DNA from: Reinekea marinisedimentorum
GTDB lineage: Bacteria > Pseudomonadota > Gammaproteobacteria > Pseudomonadales > Natronospirillaceae
NCBI RefSeq assembly: GCF_004341165.1
Contig: NZ_SLZR01000006.1
Coordinates: 62,001 to 126,000 of the forward strand
Length of the DNA stretch: 64,000 nucleotides
Direction of reading: 5' to 3'
Of the stretch, positions 46,873 through 56,583 are shown piece after piece. Made by a program: the position numbers and the translations under genes. Below the pieces are notes generated by a model. It was not told the DNA's origin. It worked only from the letters and a program-made list of their open reading frames with translations, and did not search any database. How positions within the stretch are numbered: position 1 is the first letter of the stretch; each line of letters opens with the position of its first letter.

Positions 46873-49800
46873 TTATTGCTTTTGCTGCAGTAAAAACTGC
46901 AAGGGGTGCAGAAGAATCTTATTCTCCAGACGTTTTACCTGAGACCGGCAGGAGTAGCCGGTTGTCAGCAGGGTTTCCGCCGGTTCGTCCTGCAATACTT
47001 TTCGCCAGGAGAGGTTGAAGATATTTTCAGAGTTTTCCCGGTTGCGTGTTTCGTGACCAAAGGTGCCGGCCATACCACAGCAGCCTACCGGCTGATGCGC
47101 CAGCTCCTGGTTAAGTGCCGAGAACACAGATTGCCAGTCGCTAATAGCGGCAGGTGCGTTGGTTTTTTCGGTGCAGTGGCCCAGCAACTTAGCGCTGCCC
47201 GGTTTCAGCTTGTCGGCGTTTTCGCTCAGAATATCGAGCCTTTTCACCAGAAATTCCTGCATTAGCAGTACATCAGGCACCTGCTCACTGACATATTTTG
47301 CGTACTCCGCTCTGTATGTCAGTGTCATTGCCGGGTCCAGCCCTACCAACGATACATTGGTGCGGGCCATGTGTTTCAGTTTTTTCTGGTTGCGGTTGGC
47401 AACCCATTTAAACAGTGGCAGGAAGCCATGAATGTGCAGCGGCTTACCATTGGCGCTGTAAGGCATAACCCAGACTTTAAAACCGAGTAGCTGCAGGCTA
47501 TCAATAACTTCCATGACGACTGGGGTTTCAAAGAAACTGGTAAAGGCATCCTGTACCAGAATCAGAGAGCGGCGCTTCTCTTCATCGCTCAGTTTGTTCA
47601 GCTGGTGCACAGACGCGTAATGAACATTGCGCTTTTTAAGCTCGCTGTTGAAATTTAATTTGGAGATGAGCGGGCTGTCGACCATGCCTGCAACATTCGC
47701 TAAAAACTTCTTCATCAGGCTATTGGCCATCATGAAGTTGTAGATCGCCTTAAATGGCGCCAGCGTCAGCATCGGAATAATAAATTCAAGCATGCCGATG
47801 AAATAGTCTTTCAGTGGCCGCAGATAACGCATGTAATAGAGCTGCAGGAAACGTGCTCTGAACTCAGGCACATCCACCTTAATCGGGCATTGGCCAGTGC
47901 AGGATTTACAGGACAGGCAGGTCGACATTGAATCGGCCACCTCATGGTTAAAGTCATATTCGCCACGGCGCTTGCGCAAGGTATTGAAGGTGCGCGGAAT
48001 AAAATGCAGCAGCGGAATGCGTTTTTTACCGGATAAAGCCTGAGTATCTACCTGTTGCTCACCGAGCAGCCTGAGCCATTCCCGAATCAGGGAAGCACGA
48101 CCCTTGGGAGATTGACGGCGATCCTGCGTGAGTTTGAATGACGGGCACATGGCGTCATAGGGATCGTAGTTGAAGCAGGCACCGTTGCCGTTGCAGTACA
48201 TGCCATCGGCAAACTGGGTCCAGTTTTTCAGCGTAATGGTTCTGTCCAGTTCGCCCCGGGTGGTGACTTCATCAATTTTCAGCAGCGGAATATCACCGTG
48301 GCTGGTGGCGATCTTACCGGGGTTAAGCTGGTTGAACGGGTCGAAAGCGCGCTTCAGGTTTTGCAGCTCTGGGTAGAGGTCACCAAAAAACTCCGGTGCA
48401 AATTCCGAGCGTACACCCTTGCCGTGTTCACCCCACAGAATACCGTTGTACTTTCTTACCAGTTCAACAACATCTTCGGTAATTTTGCGCACCAGATGGA
48501 ACTGCTTTTCGTCTTTTAAATCGAGCGCAGGGCGCACGTGCAGTACGCCGGCATCAACATGGCCAAACATACCGTAGCGCAGATTTTCTCTATCGAGTAC
48601 CGCGCGGAATTCCATAATAAAATCGGCCAGGTTTTCCGGTGGTACGGCGGTATCCTCAACAAAGGGAACTGGCCGCTTTTCACCACTGGCGTTACCCAAC
48701 AGGCCAACAGCCTTTTTGCGCATCGCCCAGATCTGTTTCACTTCCTCATTACCGATAGCCACCGAAAAGCCGGTGTTCTTGCCCGGTTGCCCGGTCTGGT
48801 CCTGCAGTAGCTGGGTAAGGCTGGTCACCTTGGCAAGCAGTTCTTCTTCGCTTTCACCGGTGTATTCCACCAGGTTGATCCCTTCGATGGCGTCACCGCT
48901 GAAGTATTTGCTAACGGTGTGCCAGATGATGTCGTCTTTAGCCAGGCCCAGTACCGTGCTGTCGATGGTCTCAATAGAGGTGGGCATGGCCGACATCAGG
49001 GTTTGAGCGTCACGCATGGAGGATTCAAACGAATCATAAAATACGTTTACCAGCGCAGACATCTTTGGAATTTTAATGACATTGAGCTTGGCTTCGACGA
49101 TGAAGCCCAGTGTTCCCTCAGAGCCGCACAGCACGTTGTTCATGTTGAACTGGCCGTCATCGTAGATATGGGCCAGATCGTAACCGGTCAGGCATCGGTT
49201 CAGCGGTGGAAACTTGGCTTTGATGTCGGCTTCGCAGCGCTGATAAATATCGTTGACCGTCGCCTGAATCTGGCTGAGGCGGTCGGTGTTACCGTACAAC
49301 GCTTCGGCCTGCTGCTTACTGATCGGCTTGCTTTCAAGAATATCGCCACCCAGTACCACGGTAGAAAGCTCCAGCACGTGATCGCGGGTTTTACCGTAGC
49401 TGACCGAGCCCTGACCGCTGGCATCGGTATTGATCATGCCGCCAATGGTGGCGCGGTTACTGGTGGACAGCTCCGGAGCAAAAAACAGCCCGAACGGCTT
49501 CAGTGCCTGATTCAGCTGATCTTTAACAACGCCGGTCTGAACCCGAACCCAGCCTTCTTCGGCGTTGATTTCCAGTATTTGATTCATGTGCCGGGAAAGA
49601 TCAACCACCAGGCCATCGGTCAGTGACTGACCGTTTGTACCTGTGCCACCACCACGCGGTGACAGCACAATGTGTTGCCATTCATCGCTCGCTGCCAGAT
49701 GCGCCAGCAACTGAATATCTTCGGTGGTTTTCGGGTAAACAACGGCCTGCGGCAGCACCTGATAGATCGAGTTATCAGTCGCCAGCACGGTCCGGTTTGC

Positions 49801-49905
49801 GTAATCTGGGCATAGATCTCCCGTAAAACCGTGTTCCTCAACAGTTTTCAGAAAGGCAAGATAAGACTGTTGGGTATCAGTAATTGAGTGAATACGGGGT
49901 AGCAT
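46873..49905 (-). CDS. ydiJ: FAD-binding oxidase/Fe-S dehydrogenase, YdiJ-type
   Basis: 1010 residues, the size of E. coli YdiJ, described as a D-2-hydroxyglutarate dehydrogenase. The N-terminal FAD-binding domain carries PRGGGTGTNGQ at about 84-94, then TNRATIGGMINTDASG-like residues; the FAD-oxidase C-terminal domain follows. Near 655-670 comes a cysteine-rich Fe-S motif (CLSCKSCTGQCP) and a CCG-type domain (GCCGMAGTFGHE) near the end. The protein oxidises a 2-hydroxy acid and feeds electrons to a quinone or cytochrome. It lies just upstream of the acetyl-CoA hydrolase gene on the same strand; the pair could act in organic-acid catabolism (inference). Confidence 0.92.
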   Translation of the reverse strand: MLPRIHSITDTQQSYLAFLKTVEEHGFTGDLCPDYANRTVLATDNSIYQVLPQAVVYPKTTEDIQLLAHLAASDEWQHIVLSPRGGGTGTNGQSLTDGLVVDLSRHMNQILEINAEEGWVRVQTGVVKDQLNQALKPFGLFFAPELSTSNRATIGGMINTDASGQGSVSYGKTRDHVLELSTVVLGGDILESKPISKQQAEALYGNTDRLSQIQATVNDIYQRCEADIKAKFPPLNRCLTGYDLAHIYDDGQFNMNNVLCGSEGTLGFIVEAKLNVIKIPKMSALVNVFYDSFESSMRDAQTLMSAMPTSIETIDSTVLGLAKDDIIWHTVSKYFSGDAIEGINLVEYTGESEEELLAKVTSLTQLLQDQTGQPGKNTGFSVAIGNEEVKQIWAMRKKAVGLLGNASGEKRPVPFVEDTAVPPENLADFIMEFRAVLDRENLRYGMFGHVDAGVLHVRPALDLKDEKQFHLVRKITEDVVELVRKYNGILWGEHGKGVRSEFAPEFFGDLYPELQNLKRAFDPFNQLNPGKIATSHGDIPLLKIDEVTTRGELDRTITLKNWTQFADGMYCNGNGACFNYDPYDAMCPSFKLTQDRRQSPKGRASLIREWLRLLGEQQVDTQALSGKKRIPLLHFIPRTFNTLRKRRGEYDFNHEVADSMSTCLSCKSCTGQCPIKVDVPEFRARFLQLYYMRYLRPLKDYFIGMLEFIIPMLTLAPFKAIYNFMMANSLMKKFLANVAGMVDSPLISKLNFNSELKKRNVHYASVHQLNKLSDEEKRRSLILVQDAFTSFFETPVVMEVIDSLQLLGFKVWVMPYSANGKPLHIHGFLPLFKWVANRNQKKLKHMARTNVSLVGLDPAMTLTYRAEYAKYVSEQVPDVLLMQEFLVKRLDILSENADKLKPGSAKLLGHCTEKTNAPAAISDWQSVFSALNQELAHQPVGCCGMAGTFGHETRNRENSENIFNLSWRKVLQDEPAETLLTTGYSCRSQVKRLENKILLHPLQFLLQQKQ

Positions 49906-50029
49906 CTACGAATAGCTCCATTAGCTTCAAGCCGCGCTATTTTAATGAAACTTAGGTTAATTTCGAGTAAAAGGGCAAATTCAGTGGTTAAATAGCCGGG
50001 AATCTGACCCTGCAGGCAGGAACGAACGG

Positions 50030-50059
50030 GTGAAGAGCCACGGTATTGGGGCTCTTCAC
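50030..50059 (-). terminator. Stem-loop after the CBS gene
   Basis: A perfect 10-bp stem (50030-50039 with 50050-50059), 20 bases beyond the CBS gene stop. No T-run on the minus strand, so it may be a processing or pausing hairpin. Confidence 0.45.
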
Positions 50060-50079
50060 GATGGCGTCGGGGCAGGGGG

Positions 50080-50475
50080 TTATTTGCTCAGTAGTGCTTT
50101 CAGGATGTGGGTTCGGGTGATAATGCCGATCAGTTTGCCGTTCTCGCAAACCGGGAATTTCTTCGGTTTGTTCTCGCACATCAGCTGGGCCAGATCAAAC
50201 ACGGCCATATCCGGCGAGGCAAACAGAACATCGTTCTGCATAACTTCGTTCACCAGCGTATTCTGTTCGTGGTAATAGCTGTCACTGATCATATGAGCCA
50301 GACAGTCCTGCTCTGAAAGGAAGCCAACCACTTTCATGTTGTCGTCCACAACAGGAGCGCCGATGAGGTGATGGTGGATCATCTTTTCTACTGCTTCTTT
50401 GATGCTCATATTGGGCTTAACAGTTAACCGGGGCGGTACCATGCAGTCAGCTACGGTCAAAGCGTGAATGCTCAT
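50080..50475 (-). CDS. Tandem CBS-domain protein
   Basis: 131 residues, essentially one pair of CBS domains (about 8-60 and 74-128): MSIKEAVEKMIHHHLIGAPVVDD in the first and MAVFDLAQLMCENKPKKFPV in the second. Such stand-alone proteins bind adenine nucleotides and act as energy sensors for partners; no partner is evident. GGAG six bases before the ATG. It lies between proS and ydiJ on the same strand. Confidence 0.88.
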   Translation of the reverse strand: MSIHALTVADCMVPPRLTVKPNMSIKEAVEKMIHHHLIGAPVVDDNMKVVGFLSEQDCLAHMISDSYYHEQNTLVNEVMQNDVLFASPDMAVFDLAQLMCENKPKKFPVCENGKLIGIITRTHILKALLSK

Positions 50476-50590
50476 ATGCTGCTCCTTTTTGTTATAGGTT
50501 GCAGGTTAAAGGTAGTCGCCAACCATCGTTCTGTAAATTCTACTTAAATAGGAGGTGATGGTTGCCGTCAGTTTGGCGGCCAGCAGACGT

Positions 50591-50614
50591 AAAAAAGCCG
50601 GGACGGTCCCGGCT
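50591..50614 (-). terminator. Rho-independent terminator of proS
   Basis: A 9-bp arm AGCCGGGAC (50596-50604) pairs with 50606-50614, and the minus strand continues into six T residues (50596-50591). Strong. Confidence 0.85.
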
Positions 50615-50643
50615 GTGTATTAATCTAGGCTTATGTTGGCGAA

Positions 50644-52365
50644 TTAGCCGATTTGCGCCTTCAGGTGTTGCAGGGCGTCTGCGACGCTGATTTCCTGCTT
50701 TTCATCAGAGCCACGCTGCTTGTATTCGAGCAGGCCGTTCTGCAGACCGCGATCGCTCACGACAAAGCGGTGTGGAATACCGATCAGCTCCATATCCGCG
50801 AATTTAACGCCCGGGCTGGTCTTTTTGTCACGATCATCAAGCAGCACGTCGAAGCCGGCCGCCTGTAAATCCTGATAAAGCTTTTCAGCAACTTCCATCA
50901 CCTCTGGTGATTTATGCGCGTTCAGCGGCACAATGCCGACATGGAACGGCGCAATGGCCAATGGCCATTTAATGCCGTTTTCATCGTGGTTCTGCTCAAT
51001 GGCTGCGGCAACGATACGGGTTACACCAATGCCGTAGCAGCCCATGAGCATGGTCTGCGATTTGCCACCCTGATCAAGCACGTTAGCGCCCAGCGCTTTG
51101 GCGTATTTGTCACCCAGCTGGAAGATGTGGCCAACTTCAATGCCTTTCACGATCTGTAGCGTGCCCACGCCGTCTGGGCTTGGGTCGCCGGCTACAACAT
51201 TACGCAAATCAGCAACTTCACCGATTTCAGCATCGCGGCCCCAGTTGATGTTGAAGTAGTGCTTGCCATCGATATTGGCGCCGGCACCGAAGTCAGACAG
51301 CAGTGTCGCAGCGCGGTCTACAATGAACGGCACCTTCAGGTTGACCGGCCCTAATGAGCCCGGCAGAGCACCAATCAGAGCCTGAATCTTGTCTTCACTG
51401 GCCATTGTCAGCGGTGCTTTAACCTGTGGCAGTTTTTCGGCTTTCAGTTCGTTAAGCTCATGGTCGCCACGGATGATCAGCGCAATGATTTCGTGCTCGC
51501 TGTCTTCGGCGGCTTCGACCATCAGTGTTTTGATGGTTTTCTCGATCGGCATGCCGAACTGCTCAACCAGCTGGTCAATGGTTTTGGCGTTCGGGGTATC
51601 GACAAGTTCCATCTCAGCGGTCGGTGCTGCACGCTCACCGGTAGGCATCACGGCTTCGGCCTGTTCGATATTGGCTGCATAGCTGCCACCTTCGGCGTAG
51701 GCGATAAAGTCTTCACCGGAATCGGCCAGTACCTGGAATTCGTGTGAGGCCTTGCCGCCCATAGCGCCGGTATCTGCCAGCACGGCACGGTAATCCAGGC
51801 CAAGGCGGTCGAAGATGCGGCTGTAGGCCTGATACATGTTTTCGTATTCAGCGCTCAGGCAATCCTGATCGACATGGAAGGAGTAGGCGTCCTTCATGAC
51901 AAACTCGCGGGAACGCATAACCCCGAAGCGAGGGCGGAACTCATCGCGGAATTTGTTTTGAATCTGGTAGAAGTTCATTGGCAGCTGCTTGTAGCTTTTC
52001 AGCTCATTGCGGGCAATGTCGGTAATCACTTCTTCGTGGGTAGGGCCGTACACAAAATCGCGGTTATGGCGATCTTTAATGCGCAGCATCTGGCCTTCCA
52101 TCTGGTCAATCCGGCCAGATTCTTCCCACAGCTCTGCAGGCTGGATGGTTGGCATCAAAACTTCCTGCGCGCCGGCACGGTCCATCTCTTCGCGGACAAT
52201 GGCCTGAACCTTGTTAAGCACCCGCTGACCGGTCGGCAACCAACTGTACAAACCAGAAGCCAACTGGCGAACCAGACCGGCCCGGATCATCAGTTTGTGG
52301 CTGGCAATAACAGCATCTGCCGGAGTTTCTTTTACCGTGGACAATAGGTAGCGACTTGCGCGCAT
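50644..52365 (-). CDS. proS: Prolyl-tRNA synthetase
   Basis: Class II synthetase of the bacterial type with an inserted editing domain. 573 residues from the ATG at 52365, where AAGGA sits six bases upstream; a TTG two codons earlier is rejected. The family start [18 protein letters not shown], motif 2 ([21 protein letters not shown], about 138-158), the editing insertion about 230-390 and motif 3 ([18 protein letters not shown]) are present. Terminator behind it is strong. Confidence 0.97.
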   Translation of the reverse strand: MRASRYLLSTVKETPADAVIASHKLMIRAGLVRQLASGLYSWLPTGQRVLNKVQAIVREEMDRAGAQEVLMPTIQPAELWEESGRIDQMEGQMLRIKDRHNRDFVYGPTHEEVITDIARNELKSYKQLPMNFYQIQNKFRDEFRPRFGVMRSREFVMKDAYSFHVDQDCLSAEYENMYQAYSRIFDRLGLDYRAVLADTGAMGGKASHEFQVLADSGEDFIAYAEGGSYAANIEQAEAVMPTGERAAPTAEMELVDTPNAKTIDQLVEQFGMPIEKTIKTLMVEAAEDSEHEIIALIIRGDHELNELKAEKLPQVKAPLTMASEDKIQALIGALPGSLGPVNLKVPFIVDRAATLLSDFGAGANIDGKHYFNINWGRDAEIGEVADLRNVVAGDPSPDGVGTLQIVKGIEVGHIFQLGDKYAKALGANVLDQGGKSQTMLMGCYGIGVTRIVAAAIEQNHDENGIKWPLAIAPFHVGIVPLNAHKSPEVMEVAEKLYQDLQAAGFDVLLDDRDKKTSPGVKFADMELIGIPHRFVVSDRGLQNGLLEYKQRGSDEKQEISVADALQHLKAQIG

Positions 52366-52467
52366 GAGCAATCCTTAATTCAATAATGGTGCGTCAAAAA
52401 ACAGGCCGCGGATTTTATCAGCTTTTGGAAGGGGAAAACCAGTTGAAGCGTACAATGCAGCGAGGTT

Positions 52468-52500
52468 GCTTCAGGCGCTCAGCCAGTGAGCGCCTGAAGC
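52468..52500. repeat. 14-bp perfect stem-loop
   Basis: GCTTCAGGCGCTCA at 52468-52481 pairs perfectly with 52487-52500 around a 5-base loop, 25 bases past the glyoxalase stop. No T-run on either strand. Possibly a terminator without a U-tract, or a mobile REP-like palindrome. Confidence 0.6.
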
Positions 52501-52524
52501 TCGGTTGTTAAGCCGGCGGCTTGA

Positions 52525-52944
52525 TTACCAGTGTCCGGTGTTCGGCATGCTGGCCCACGGTTCCTGAGCGGGCAGGCGCTCACCCGCCTGAAGGAATTCA
52601 ATCGAGATGTTGTCCGGGCTGCGGATAAAGGCCATGTGGCCATCACGCGGCGGACGGTTAACGGTTACGCCTGCGTCTAAAAACTTCTGGCAGGTGGCGT
52701 AAATGTCTTCAACTTCAAAGGCCAGGTGGCCGAAATTACGGCCTTCATCGTAAACCTCTTCGCTGTCCCAGTTATAGGTCAACTCAACCTCTGCTTCGCC
52801 GGGTGCCGTCGCCAGATAGACAAGTGTAAATTTGCCTTCCGGTACGTCTTTACGGTGGGTTTCAACCAGACCGAGCAGGTCGCAATAGAAATGCAGCGAT
52901 TTGTCTAAATCGGTAACGCGAACCATGGTGTGTAAGAACTTCAT
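52525..52944 (-). CDS. gloA: Lactoylglutathione lyase (glyoxalase I, VOC family)
   Basis: 139 residues from the ATG at 52944, with AGGAG five bases upstream. Metal ligands in the GloA order: His5 (KFLHTMVRV), Glu in VELTYNW, His in FGHLAFEV and Glu in ISIEFLQ. It converts the hemithioacetal of methylglyoxal and glutathione to lactoylglutathione. Other VOC enzymes share the fold, but the HTMVRV and ELTYN blocks match E. coli GloA well. The FemAB-like gene ends 11 bases before it, so they may be cotranscribed. Confidence 0.85.
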   Translation of the reverse strand: MKFLHTMVRVTDLDKSLHFYCDLLGLVETHRKDVPEGKFTLVYLATAPGEAEVELTYNWDSEEVYDEGRNFGHLAFEVEDIYATCQKFLDAGVTVNRPPRDGHMAFIRSPDNISIEFLQAGERLPAQEPWASMPNTGHW

Positions 52945-52955
52945 TACTACTCCTA

Positions 52956-54065
52956 TCAATTTTCAGAACGGGAGATTGTTTCCTTAAAAGGCAGTGATTG
53001 TAAAACTTCTTTCTGAAATTGCTGTGTATATTGTTGCTCCGAACGACAAAAATCCTCAGCCGCCTCGAAAAATCCGGGGTGAGCCAGCCAGTGATACGAT
53101 TTAGTTCGAACCGGCTCAAAGCCTCGGCTGATCTTGTGTTCACCCTGTGTTCCGGGGTCGAACCGTTGCCGGCCGGTGGCAATCGAGTATTCGATGCCAT
53201 GGTAATAGCAGGTTTCAAAGTGCAGGCTGTGAAACTCCTCCAGGCAGCCCCAGTAACGCCCGTAAAGGGTTGTTGCATCCTGGAAGCACAGCGCCGCTGC
53301 AACTGGCCGGGCGGCCTGATAGGCCATGAACAGCACGATGTTATCCGGCATGGTTCTGCATACCTGGCTGAAAAAGGCTCGGTTGAGGTAGCCTTTTCGC
53401 CCCCGTTTCAAATAGGTGGCCTGATAAAAACGGTAGAAGGCTTCGAGTTGATCCGGCTCTATATCAGCACCCTGGATGGTTTTAATTTCAATGCCCTGAT
53501 CCAGAACCGTCTGGCGTTCACGGCGAATGTTTTTACGCTTGCGCGACTTAAAGTGCTCAAGAAAATCATCAAAGCTCTGATAATCGCGGTTCTGCCAGTG
53601 ATACTGAATATCCATGCGCTGTAACAGCGGCAGAGGGTCGAGCAGCTGCTGATCCTGTTCATCGGCAAACAGAATATGGAAGCCACTCAACTGGTTTTCA
53701 ATACAGGCGCTTTTCGCAGCGGCTATGATTCTTTCAGCATCATCGGAGGTTTCAGCACCCAGCAGGCGCGGGCCTTTGGAGGGCGTAAAGGGCACGGCCA
53801 GCGTCAATTTAGGGTAATAATTCAGGCCGTGTTGCTCATAGGCACTGGCCCAGCTCCAGTCGAAGACATACTCACCCCAGGAGTTATCCCGGATATAGGC
53901 CGGTACCTGAATTCGCTTGCCCACAGCCAAATGGAATGGCCGCCAGCTGCTGGCTACGGTACAGGCATCTGAGGCTTCCAGAGCCATTAAAAATTCATCG
54001 CGCACAAACGGATTGCTTTGCTTAGCCGCTGCCATTTGCCATGAATTAAGCCAGCGTGTGGTCAT
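52956..54065 (-). CDS. DUF482/FemAB-like GNAT-type protein
   Basis: 369 residues. Family of peptidoglycan-related or unknown acyltransferases (PF04339): start with [14 protein letters not shown], middle [19 protein letters not shown], then [23 protein letters not shown] and [15 protein letters not shown]. No membrane helix. GGAGAG lies four to eight bases before the ATG. Function in transferring an amino-acyl or acyl group is inferred only from family. It probably shares a transcript with gloA. Confidence 0.85.
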   Translation of the reverse strand: MTTRWLNSWQMAAAKQSNPFVRDEFLMALEASDACTVASSWRPFHLAVGKRIQVPAYIRDNSWGEYVFDWSWASAYEQHGLNYYPKLTLAVPFTPSKGPRLLGAETSDDAERIIAAAKSACIENQLSGFHILFADEQDQQLLDPLPLLQRMDIQYHWQNRDYQSFDDFLEHFKSRKRKNIRRERQTVLDQGIEIKTIQGADIEPDQLEAFYRFYQATYLKRGRKGYLNRAFFSQVCRTMPDNIVLFMAYQAARPVAAALCFQDATTLYGRYWGCLEEFHSLHFETCYYHGIEYSIATGRQRFDPGTQGEHKISRGFEPVRTKSYHWLAHPGFFEAAEDFCRSEQQYTQQFQKEVLQSLPFKETISRSEN

Positions 54066-54189
54066 TGATCTCTCCGGTTGTTGGTGCAGCCAATGGCTAT
54101 CTGTATTCTGTTATACCAATAAACAAGCCTGCCATTAGTCATGCTTTAGGGGCAGCCGGCGTGCTATTTTTGCAAGTAGAAACGGTTGC

Positions 54190-54218
54190 TGTAAGCTGTA
54201 CTGCCAAAAAAATATAAT
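54190..54218 (+). promoter_or_regulatory. Probable promoter of the HIT gene
   Basis: Perfect -10 TATAAT (54213-54218) in an A-rich stretch with a poor -35 at 54190-54195 (17-base spacer). Confidence 0.45.
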
Positions 54219-54244
54219 GAAAAAGTAAGTTGAAGGGTTGTTAA

Positions 54245-54670
54245 ATGTTTGAACTGGATTATCGGTTGGAAAATGACTGTGTCTGGCTGGGGTCTTTGTC
54301 TCTGTGCCGTATTTTGCTGATGAAAGATGCCAATTACCCCTGGGTTTTGTTGGTGCCGCAACGGACCGGCGTGAATGAAATCTTCCAGTTGGATTCGGAT
54401 GATCAGGAGCAGCTGGTGTGGGAAAGCTCATTTGTTTCCGAGCGGCTGATGAAGGCCTTTAATGGCATTAAGATGAATATTGCCGCCCTGGGCAATGTTG
54501 TGCCGCAGCTGCACATTCACCATGTTGTCCGATCTGATTCTGACCCTTCCTGGCCAAACCCGGTTTGGGGCGCTGTTCCGCCCAAGGCCTATACGGCACA
54601 TTCGCTGGCGGAGCGCATAGAAACCATTCAGGCAGCGCTTCAGACATCGGCCTTTGTACCTAAGGTTTGA
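54245..54670 (+). CDS. HIT-domain hydrolase
   Basis: 141 residues. The histidine triad region is PQLHIHHVVR (His90, His92, His93), and the first half reads CRILLMKDANYPWVLLVPQR as in other short proteobacterial HIT proteins. Probably a nucleotide or dinucleoside polyphosphate hydrolase. GAAGGG about eight bases before the ATG. It begins a rightward run followed by a PAP2 phosphatase after 112 bases. Confidence 0.9.
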   Translation: MFELDYRLENDCVWLGSLSLCRILLMKDANYPWVLLVPQRTGVNEIFQLDSDDQEQLVWESSFVSERLMKAFNGIKMNIAALGNVVPQLHIHHVVRSDSDPSWPNPVWGAVPPKAYTAHSLAERIETIQAALQTSAFVPKV

Positions 54671-54782
54671 TCTTCCTGCTTCGAACTCAACGCCAAGCGG
54701 TTTGTAATTAAACTTTCATATCAGTGTCAGGTAAGTGAAATATTGAGCTGAATAATAAGCCCTCATGTTAGGAGGGTTTTAT

Positions 54783-55313
54783 ATGAAGCTATTTCAGCCT
54801 GTACATGAGTTTGATTTGGCACTGTTCAACTGGTGCATGGCGCTGCGCCGCCGTGAATTACTGACCGCCTTGGGTCGCGCAATTTCCCGAACGGCCGATG
54901 GCTGGTTATACGCCTTGTTTGCCATGGCTTATGGCGCACTGGAGTGGCCACAGGCTACTCACTTCCTGAAGTATTTCTTGTCGGCGTTTGTCATTGAGCG
55001 GCTGATTTACTTCGTATTGAAAAACAGTTTCCGACGCAACCGACCACAGGAAGCGATCGACGAATTTTCCAGCTTTATCATTCCTTCCGATAAATTCAGT
55101 TTTCCTTCCGGCCATACATCAGCAGCGTTCCTGTTTGCTGTTTTTGTTGGCTATTTGATTCCGGCGTTGTTGCCTTTCCTGTTGGTCTGGGCGGTGCTGG
55201 TTGCCCTGTCCCGCATCTTTTTGGGCGTGCACTTCCCAACCGATACCGTTGTTGGTGCCATGCTGGGGTCTGGAGTCGCTATTTCAGTTCTAAACTATGG
55301 AGCATTCCTGTGA
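54783..55313 (+). CDS. PAP2-family membrane phosphatase
   Basis: 176 residues with about four to five membrane helices. The three phosphatase motifs are present: KX6RP in KNSFRRNRPQ, PSGHTSAA and SRIFLGVHFPTD. Start chosen at the ATG 54783 because of a perfect GGAGGG six bases before it; an in-frame start 18 bases upstream is rejected. Likely dephosphorylates a lipid pyrophosphate. Its end overlaps the start of a glycosyltransferase gene by four bases (GTGA), so the two work or are made together. Confidence 0.9.
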   Translation: MKLFQPVHEFDLALFNWCMALRRRELLTALGRAISRTADGWLYALFAMAYGALEWPQATHFLKYFLSAFVIERLIYFVLKNSFRRNRPQEAIDEFSSFIIPSDKFSFPSGHTSAAFLFAVFVGYLIPALLPFLLVWAVLVALSRIFLGVHFPTDTVVGAMLGSGVAISVLNYGAFL

Positions 55314-56371
55314 AAATATTGTATGGGGTTCAGGGAACCGGAAACGGACACATTACACGTGCTCGCGCCATGCAGGCGGCCTTATCTGCGGCAGGTATCG
55401 AGGTTGACTGGGTGTTTTCAGGCCGGGATAAAGATAAGTTTTTTGATATGGAAGCCTTTGCCGATTACAAGGTTTTCAAAGGCCTGAGTTTTGCTACCCG
55501 GGCCGGCAAGGTCGATCTGATTAAAACCTTTGCCGAAGCCTCTTTGGGGCAGATGTATCAGGACATCCGCACGCTGGATCTAAACCGCTACGATCTGGTG
55601 GTTACCGATTTCGAACCGGTCGTTGCCTGGGCTGCGCGTAAAACCAAAACGCCCTGTATTGGCATTGGCCACCAGTATGCCTTTGAACAGGATATCCCCA
55701 AGGCTGACAACACCTTTGCCTCCGACGCGATCATGAAATGGTTTGCGCCGGTCGATCTGGGCATAGGGGTGCACTGGCATCACTTTGGTGCCCCGGTGCT
55801 GCCACCCATTATTGAAAAGGATGGTCACAGCAGCAGTGGCAAAGACCGAACGTTGGTTTATCTGCCGTTTGAGAAGAGTGAGAAGGTTCTGAAGGTGTTG
55901 CGCCAGTTCAGGCACCCGTTCATTTACCACTGTGCAGATATCAAGCCCGGGCAGTATGGTAATGTGCTGGTGCGCGGGTTCAGCCGATCCGGTTTTAAAG
56001 ACAGCCTGCATTCAACCGACGGTGTCATCTGTAATGCCGGATTCGAGTTGGCATCAGAAGCACTGAGCCTGGGCCGTAAGATTATGGTGAAGCCTCTGAA
56101 AGGGCAGATGGAGCAATCCTCCAATGCGCTGGCGCTGACTGAATTGGGTCTGGGCCTGGCAACGCCCAGAATTGATGTGGCCGCTGTCACGCGCTTTTTA
56201 CACACCGCCAGAAGCAGTCAGGTGAATTACAGTGATGTTCCGGCCTTGTTGGCGCAGTGGTTGCTGCGTTATCCGCAGCAGAGCATCGACGATCTGGTTG
56301 CACAAGCCTGGCAGGGCGTCTCCTTTCCTCATGCCGATGTGGTCTATTCCGATCTTCAGCCGGCCAGTTAA
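55310..56371 (+). CDS. MJ1255/VC2487-family glycosyltransferase
   Basis: 353 residues from a GTG that overlaps the PAP2 stop; GGAG lies seven bases upstream. GT-B type: GVQGTGNGHITRARAM near the start, DLVVTDFEPVVAWAA about 99-113, and a C-terminal nucleotide-sugar region with GFELASEALSLGRKIMVKPLKGQMEQ. Family members are annotated as glycosyltransferases of unknown acceptor. Coupling to a PAP2 phosphatase suggests a lipid-linked sugar product at the membrane. A terminator follows. Confidence 0.88.
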   Translation: MKILYGVQGTGNGHITRARAMQAALSAAGIEVDWVFSGRDKDKFFDMEAFADYKVFKGLSFATRAGKVDLIKTFAEASLGQMYQDIRTLDLNRYDLVVTDFEPVVAWAARKTKTPCIGIGHQYAFEQDIPKADNTFASDAIMKWFAPVDLGIGVHWHHFGAPVLPPIIEKDGHSSSGKDRTLVYLPFEKSEKVLKVLRQFRHPFIYHCADIKPGQYGNVLVRGFSRSGFKDSLHSTDGVICNAGFELASEALSLGRKIMVKPLKGQMEQSSNALALTELGLGLATPRIDVAAVTRFLHTARSSQVNYSDVPALLAQWLLRYPQQSIDDLVAQAWQGVSFPHADVVYSDLQPAS

Positions 56372-56406
56372 GTACTGTTAACGGCCAGCAGACTATTTTG
56401 CTAAAT

Positions 56407-56431
56407 AGCCTTTCTTAGAAAGGCTTTTTTT
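56407..56431 (+). terminator. Rho-independent terminator
   Basis: A 7-bp stem AGCCTTT/AAAGGCT (56407-56413 with 56419-56425) followed by a run of seven T residues. Confidence 0.85.
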
Positions 56432-56583
56432 GTGCCGGGTAGAAAAATTTCTGAGTCTATTCTGATAGGGCAGTTGTAACGATTAGTTGACAAGCCGTAT
56501 GCATTCGGGCAATTTCCACTGCGCTAAATTACCCGGTTGACTGAATGTTGCCGGGCCATTGAATGAATTGGAGCGAATAGACC

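Noticed and set aside
54690-54782. Earlier start for the PAP2 gene
   Set aside because: A longer frame exists, but GGAGGG fits only the ATG at 54783.
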